From: Xanthomonas fragariae
Lineage (GTDB): Bacteria > Pseudomonadota > Gammaproteobacteria > Xanthomonadales > Xanthomonadaceae
Assembly (NCBI RefSeq): GCF_900183975.1
Contig: NZ_LT853882.1
Location: 985,501 to 1,049,500, forward strand
Direction: 5' to 3'
DNA: 64,000 nt
Each line of letters begins with the position of its first letter. Position 1 is the stretch's first letter. Of this stretch, positions 60,738 to 64,000 are shown one piece after another. The notes below the pieces were generated by a model. The model made no database searches, was not told the origin of the DNA, and saw only the letters and a program-made list of their open reading frames with translations. The position numbers and the translations under genes were made by a program.

Positions 60738-60908
60738 GGGAAGCTCTGAACAACTCATGACGTGGCGGACGTGGCGGACGTGGCGAGTGAACTTGGAATG
60801 TTGCTCAAACGCAACGATCTTCCATGCTGAAAATCAAGCACTTAGGCATATCAGCGATTGCCTAAGTTGTTGGTCGAAAGCGCATGGAAGAGTTGTTCAA
60901 AGCGTCCC
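60738..60908 (+). mobile_element. MITE-like repeat, copy 2
   Basis: 171 bp with ends GGGAAGCTCTGAACAACTC and GAGTTGTTCAAAGCGTCCC. It is the inverted counterpart of copy 1 and differs by a triplicated GTGGCGGAC nonamer near 60760. It lies in the hrpG-hrpX intergenic region. No target duplication could be confirmed by eye. Confidence 0.8.
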
Positions 60909-61422
60909 TTGTGCTACATCGTTACGCGCACGGAGCCAATGGGCGGAGAGGTCTAGACCAAGCTATTGCGATTCATGTCTGTATGGATCGCGCTTGGAAT
61001 ATGTCGATCAGAATGAACGGCGCGCTATGCCTGCGACTACAGGGCTGAAGAAACGGGGGTAGCCCTCATGACGTGCAGGCAGTCAGTCCCATGACACAGG
61101 TCGACAACGGTCAATGTGCGGGGAAGCTGCGCGTTCGCAGACGTTGCCCGATTGCACCAGTGCTTTTGCGGGAATCGCTTAGATCAATACCCAATCGAAT
61201 GGCGTGGTGTGTCCTGCGCATGACAATGCCGACGGTATACAAAAACATCCCTCGATGCGCGCAACGTACGATGCGCACGTTTGAGGGCAGAGTGAGATTT
61301 TTTGATTTTCTCAGTGTCTTAAAGTGAGAAATTCCATTGGATCGGCTGCATACAATCATTCGCGCCAGCCAGAACGGCGTTTGTTGTCTTTTGCTCCGCC
61401 CCTCAAAAGAGAGAGACCTGGC
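60909..61422. other. hrpX upstream region
   Basis: About 500 bp without a gene. Near the end TGAGA (61293), TCTCA (61309) and TGAGA (61325) recur at 16-base spacing in an AT-rich context, which could be a regulator site or RNA structure in the hrpX leader. No perfect PIP box (TTCGB-N15-TTCGB) was found. Confidence 0.4.
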
Positions 61423-62853
61423 ATGATCCTTTCCACCTACTTCGCAGCCATCTCTGCGTTGTCGTACGCAGAACATCTCCCTATCTATACGAGCAGGATG
61501 CTGGTTGGTGCTTGGCCTCAAGGACTGCAGCATCTCCAACAGCGCCGAGACGGGCAGGGCGCCTCGGATGGCGCTGACGACGGGGTCAGCCTGTTCGGCG
61601 CAAGCGGCGATGCGCTGCTGATCCTGGAGTATCAAGAAGAGGCTGAAGATGCATACAGGCATGCCTTGAAGGCGATGCGCGGACATCAGCGGCAATTGCG
61701 GTTGCTGTCGTGCCGTAATACCGCCTGGTTGATGCTGAGCCAGCGGCGGCTGAGCGCCGCGTTGAACTGCTTTGCGCAGTTGGCAATGGATCGCGAGACG
61801 CCGCCCACCCTCTGCGGCGAAAGCCTGTTGGGCAAGGCGCTGACTCACTTCCACCTGGGCCAGAGCACGCTCGCGTTGCAGACCTTGGAGCGTGCCAACG
61901 AAGTTCTGGCCGAATTGGAGAGCGGTGCCGCCGACTGGCTGCGGATCGCTACGGCACTGCGCCTGGACATGATTGCGCAGCTGCGCATCCGCCGCGCTGA
62001 CCGCATGAGCGACCACGTGTTCTGGCAGGCCACGCTGCGCCAGGAAGATGCAGCGCATGCGTTCGAGCCCAACGAGCTGCGCGCCTGTATCGCCGATCTG
62101 GCCGAGAGCATGCCGGTGGTTGCACAGCGCATGCGGCACGTGCGCAATCTGCTGCGGATTGCCGGTGGCGATACCTTCGGGTTCGATGCGCAGATCGATG
62201 CGCTGCCAGCCGCGGCGACCGGCTGCCCGCCGTGCGCCCGACAGGACGCGCAGGTGGAACTGGCGCTCGCCGCGTTGGCGGTGGGACGTGCCGATCTGGC
62301 CGAGCGCGCCCTGGCCGGTGCCGGCCGGCATCATGCGCCGCGCTGGAATCTGGAATTCGAGTATTGCCAGGCCAAGATCAGCCAGGCGATGGGGCGTACC
62401 GAACAGGCGCTGTTGCTCTACAACCGTTATGCGCTGGGCGCCGTGCAGTGTCTGCGCAGCGAGGTGCAGGCGCCGCGCCTGCTGGAAAGCGGCACTCCTG
62501 CGCATGTCAGCGACGACATTTCCGCACGGTTGCCGGCCAAGTACCGGCGTGCTTACAGCTACATGATCACCAACGCGCACCGCTCGGATCTTTCGATCAA
62601 TGAAGTGGCCGCGCAGATCGGGGTCACTGGGCGCGCGTTGCAGCAGGCGTTCAAGTCCGCTACCGGGCTGTCGCCGACCCAGGTGCTGCGCCGTTACCGG
62701 ATGCAGAGCATCCGCGACGAGCTGCTGGCCGAAGGCGGCTGCGGCAGCGTGTTGCAGGCGGCCAGCCGTTGGGGCGTGGGGAGCCGCTCGGCGCTGGCCA
62801 AGGGTTACCGCCAACACTTTAATGAGGCGCCGATGGAAACCCTGCAGCGCTAG
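61423..62853 (+). CDS. hrpX: HrpX (HrpXo), AraC-family activator of hrp and effector genes
   Basis: Binds PIP boxes to switch on the type III secretion operons and effector genes; itself activated by HrpG. 476 residues, exactly the known HrpX length. It starts MILSTYFAAISALSYAEHLP, has a helical repeat-rich middle (about 60-350) and a C-terminal AraC domain (DLSINEVAAQIGVTGRALQQAFK ... TGLSPTQVLRRYRMQSIRDELL). Start at 61423 is used; the in-frame ATG at 61324 precedes the conserved start. Confidence 0.97.
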   Translation: MILSTYFAAISALSYAEHLPIYTSRMLVGAWPQGLQHLQQRRDGQGASDGADDGVSLFGASGDALLILEYQEEAEDAYRHALKAMRGHQRQLRLLSCRNTAWLMLSQRRLSAALNCFAQLAMDRETPPTLCGESLLGKALTHFHLGQSTLALQTLERANEVLAELESGAADWLRIATALRLDMIAQLRIRRADRMSDHVFWQATLRQEDAAHAFEPNELRACIADLAESMPVVAQRMRHVRNLLRIAGGDTFGFDAQIDALPAAATGCPPCARQDAQVELALAALAVGRADLAERALAGAGRHHAPRWNLEFEYCQAKISQAMGRTEQALLLYNRYALGAVQCLRSEVQAPRLLESGTPAHVSDDISARLPAKYRRAYSYMITNAHRSDLSINEVAAQIGVTGRALQQAFKSATGLSPTQVLRRYRMQSIRDELLAEGGCGSVLQAASRWGVGSRSALAKGYRQHFNEAPMETLQR

Positions 62854-63066
62854 CCGTCTCGCGCCACGGCCCCGCGGTGACGTGGTCGTGGCGTGTCGTT
62901 TTCAGTGAAGTGACGCAGCCGTCGTCGGCTGCCGGCAGCGTAGGGCGGGACTCCAAGAGTGCGACGTGCGTGCGAGGTGGCTTGCGGCTATCCTCTTCGG
63001 CCCGCACTGCCGCCCGGAAGGCGCGGCTGAAGACCGGCGTGGCCGCCGAGGAAACGACGACCGATC

Positions 63067-63297
63067 ATGCAAGAGCGCATCCCCTGGGCCGCGGATGCTT
63101 AGCAGGTCCGCCGCGCAGGCGTCGATCTCAATGGACTGATGTCCGCCCTCAGTAAACATCTGTAACCCACACCGGTAGTCGCGTTGCGCGAGCTGTTGCA
63201 GAACGCGCACGACTCGATCCTGCGTCGCCGCCTGGAGCAACCCGATTGGCAGGGCGAATCGCGCATCGAAGTGCACGCAGACCCCGTGCAAGAATAC
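63067..63297 (+). pseudogene. N-terminal fragment of an HSP90-like ATPase gene
   Basis: From ATG 63067 the frame reads QERIPWAADA, stop TAG (63100), QVRRAGVDLNGLMSALSKHL, stop TAA (63163), PTPVVALRELLQNAHDSILRRRLEQ to about 63290. VVALRELLQNAHDSI is the ATP-binding N-box region of HSP90/HtpG-type GHKL ATPases. Two nonsense codons and an abrupt end at the TonB-receptor remnant show a dead fragment. Confidence 0.7.
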
Positions 63298-64000
63298 GAT
63301 GGACGGTTACAACGACCGTAATGCGCGCCTGCACCTGCAGTTACTGTTGAAGCCCAACGATGCGTTCTCGCTGCTGGGCTCTGTGCATACGCGCGATTAC
63401 GATGGCACCTCCACCTTGTTCCTGCGCAATACGGTCACGCGCGGCAGCGACAAGGTGGACGTCGCGCGACCGCGTGGCCTACGATGAGGCGCATGACAAC
63501 CCGCAGGCGTATCAGACCGACGGCGGCTCGATCAATGCGATCTACGACTTCGGCGGCGTGTCGCGGACCTCCATCACCGCCTACGAAACCACCTCCGGCT
63601 ACAGCCGTGGCGATACCGATGGTGGCGCGGCGGCCAATGCCCCGGTCAATGGTGTGCCGAATGGCTTTGGCCAGTCGATGGGCCGGAACCGCGACCTGGA
63701 CCAGTACACGCAGGAACTGCGCCTGGTCAGCGAAGGCGACGATGCACTGCAATGGCAGGTGGGCGCATTCTACTTCGATGCGCCGCGACACCACCGATTT
63801 CTATCAGCGTGCGTATTTCCTGCAGACCGCCGCGCGCAATCCGAACAACTGGGTGCGCCTGCGCAACACCGATACCTCGTGGGCCGGCTTCGGGCAGTTC
63901 AGCTATAAGGCCACCGATGCGCTCACGCTGACCGCCGGCATCAGCCAGACCAAGGACACCAAGGAAACCCGTCTGCTCAAGACCGCCGACACCGCCGATG
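63298..64000 (+). pseudogene. TonB-dependent receptor fragment, frameshifted, runs off the window
   Basis: Beta-barrel segment of an outer-membrane receptor in three successive frames: RNARLHLQLLLKPNDAFSLL, then (after about 63470) YDEAHDNPQAYQTDGGSINAIYDFGGVS ... QYTQELRLVSEGDDALQWQVGAFYF, then (after about 63783) RDTTDFYQRAYFLQ ... WAGFGQFSYKATDALTLTAG. The first shift fits loss of one GC dinucleotide in a CG run; the second fits one extra base. The N-terminal plug is missing and the junction with the HSP90-like fragment is abrupt. Confidence 0.8.

Noticed and set aside
61340..61375. PIP box in front of hrpX
   Set aside because: TTCGC at about 61357 is not followed by a second TTCGB at 15 bases; hrpX is known to depend on HrpG instead.

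Overview
The window is chromosomal DNA of a plant-pathogenic Xanthomonas. The evidence is the adjacent, divergent pair of type III secretion regulators hrpG and hrpX at the right end, the high-GC proteobacterial gene style, the cyoABCD oxidase, and many insertion sequences and decayed genes. The IS load and pseudogene density fit X. oryzae best, but the pathovar cannot be fixed from this sequence alone.

Layout, left to right. (1) 0.4-9.2 kb: gcvP under a tandem glycine riboswitch, an MFS transporter remnant, an ACE-like M2 metallopeptidase lipoprotein, and a coupled pair for phosphoethanolamine transferase and a PAP2 phosphatase. (2) 9.3-12.7 kb: a wrecked ArnT-type glycosyltransferase and an OmpR-type two-component system, which together with the previous pair look like an envelope or lipid A modification locus that has partly decayed. 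(3) 12.8-21.5 kb: a small HEAGH protein, the minCDE operon led by an acetyltransferase, a DesK/DesR-like two-component pair, an SRPBCC protein, a DUF423 protein, a 3-methyladenine-DNA glycosylase and an M15 peptidase. (4) 21.6-30 kb: an accessory stretch with three different insertion sequences, an SPFH/small-membrane/ribbon-helix-helix operon with a striking palindrome, purT, an IS-split gene and a lipase remnant. (5) 30-37 kb: an endonuclease/exonuclease/phosphatase-family lipoprotein, bpt, an EF-hand protein, tesB, an enoyl-CoA hydratase relative, a copper chaperone and a hotdog thioesterase. (6) 37-50 kb: conserved housekeeping genes: uvrA, rplU-rpmA-obgE, rpsT, murJ, ribF-ileS-lspA-ispH, and a tRNA-Thr(CGU). 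(7) 50.8-58.6 kb: cyoABCD, an M61 peptidase and radA. (8) 58.9-64 kb: a frameshifted DUF805 gene, hrpG bracketed by two inverted copies of a short MITE-like repeat, hrpX, and two broken genes (HSP90-like, TonB receptor) fused at the window edge.

Functional links: translational overlaps mark operons (PAP2-eptA, both two-component pairs, uvrA-thioesterase, cyoABCD). ribF-ileS-lspA-ispH is the usual gammaproteobacterial cluster. HrpG activating HrpX is the established master switch for the Hrp type III system and effectors.

The most interesting material beyond routine annotation is the SPFH operon with its perfect 13-bp inverted repeat, the MITE pair and G-tract around hrpG, the 8-bp repeat array inside an IS, an IS insertion whose removal restores the host reading frame, and two long perfect or near-perfect hairpins. 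No CRISPR array, prophage or clearly new defence system was seen. Start sites were chosen by ribosome-binding sites, overlaps and family lengths. All family assignments are by reading motifs, not by database search.
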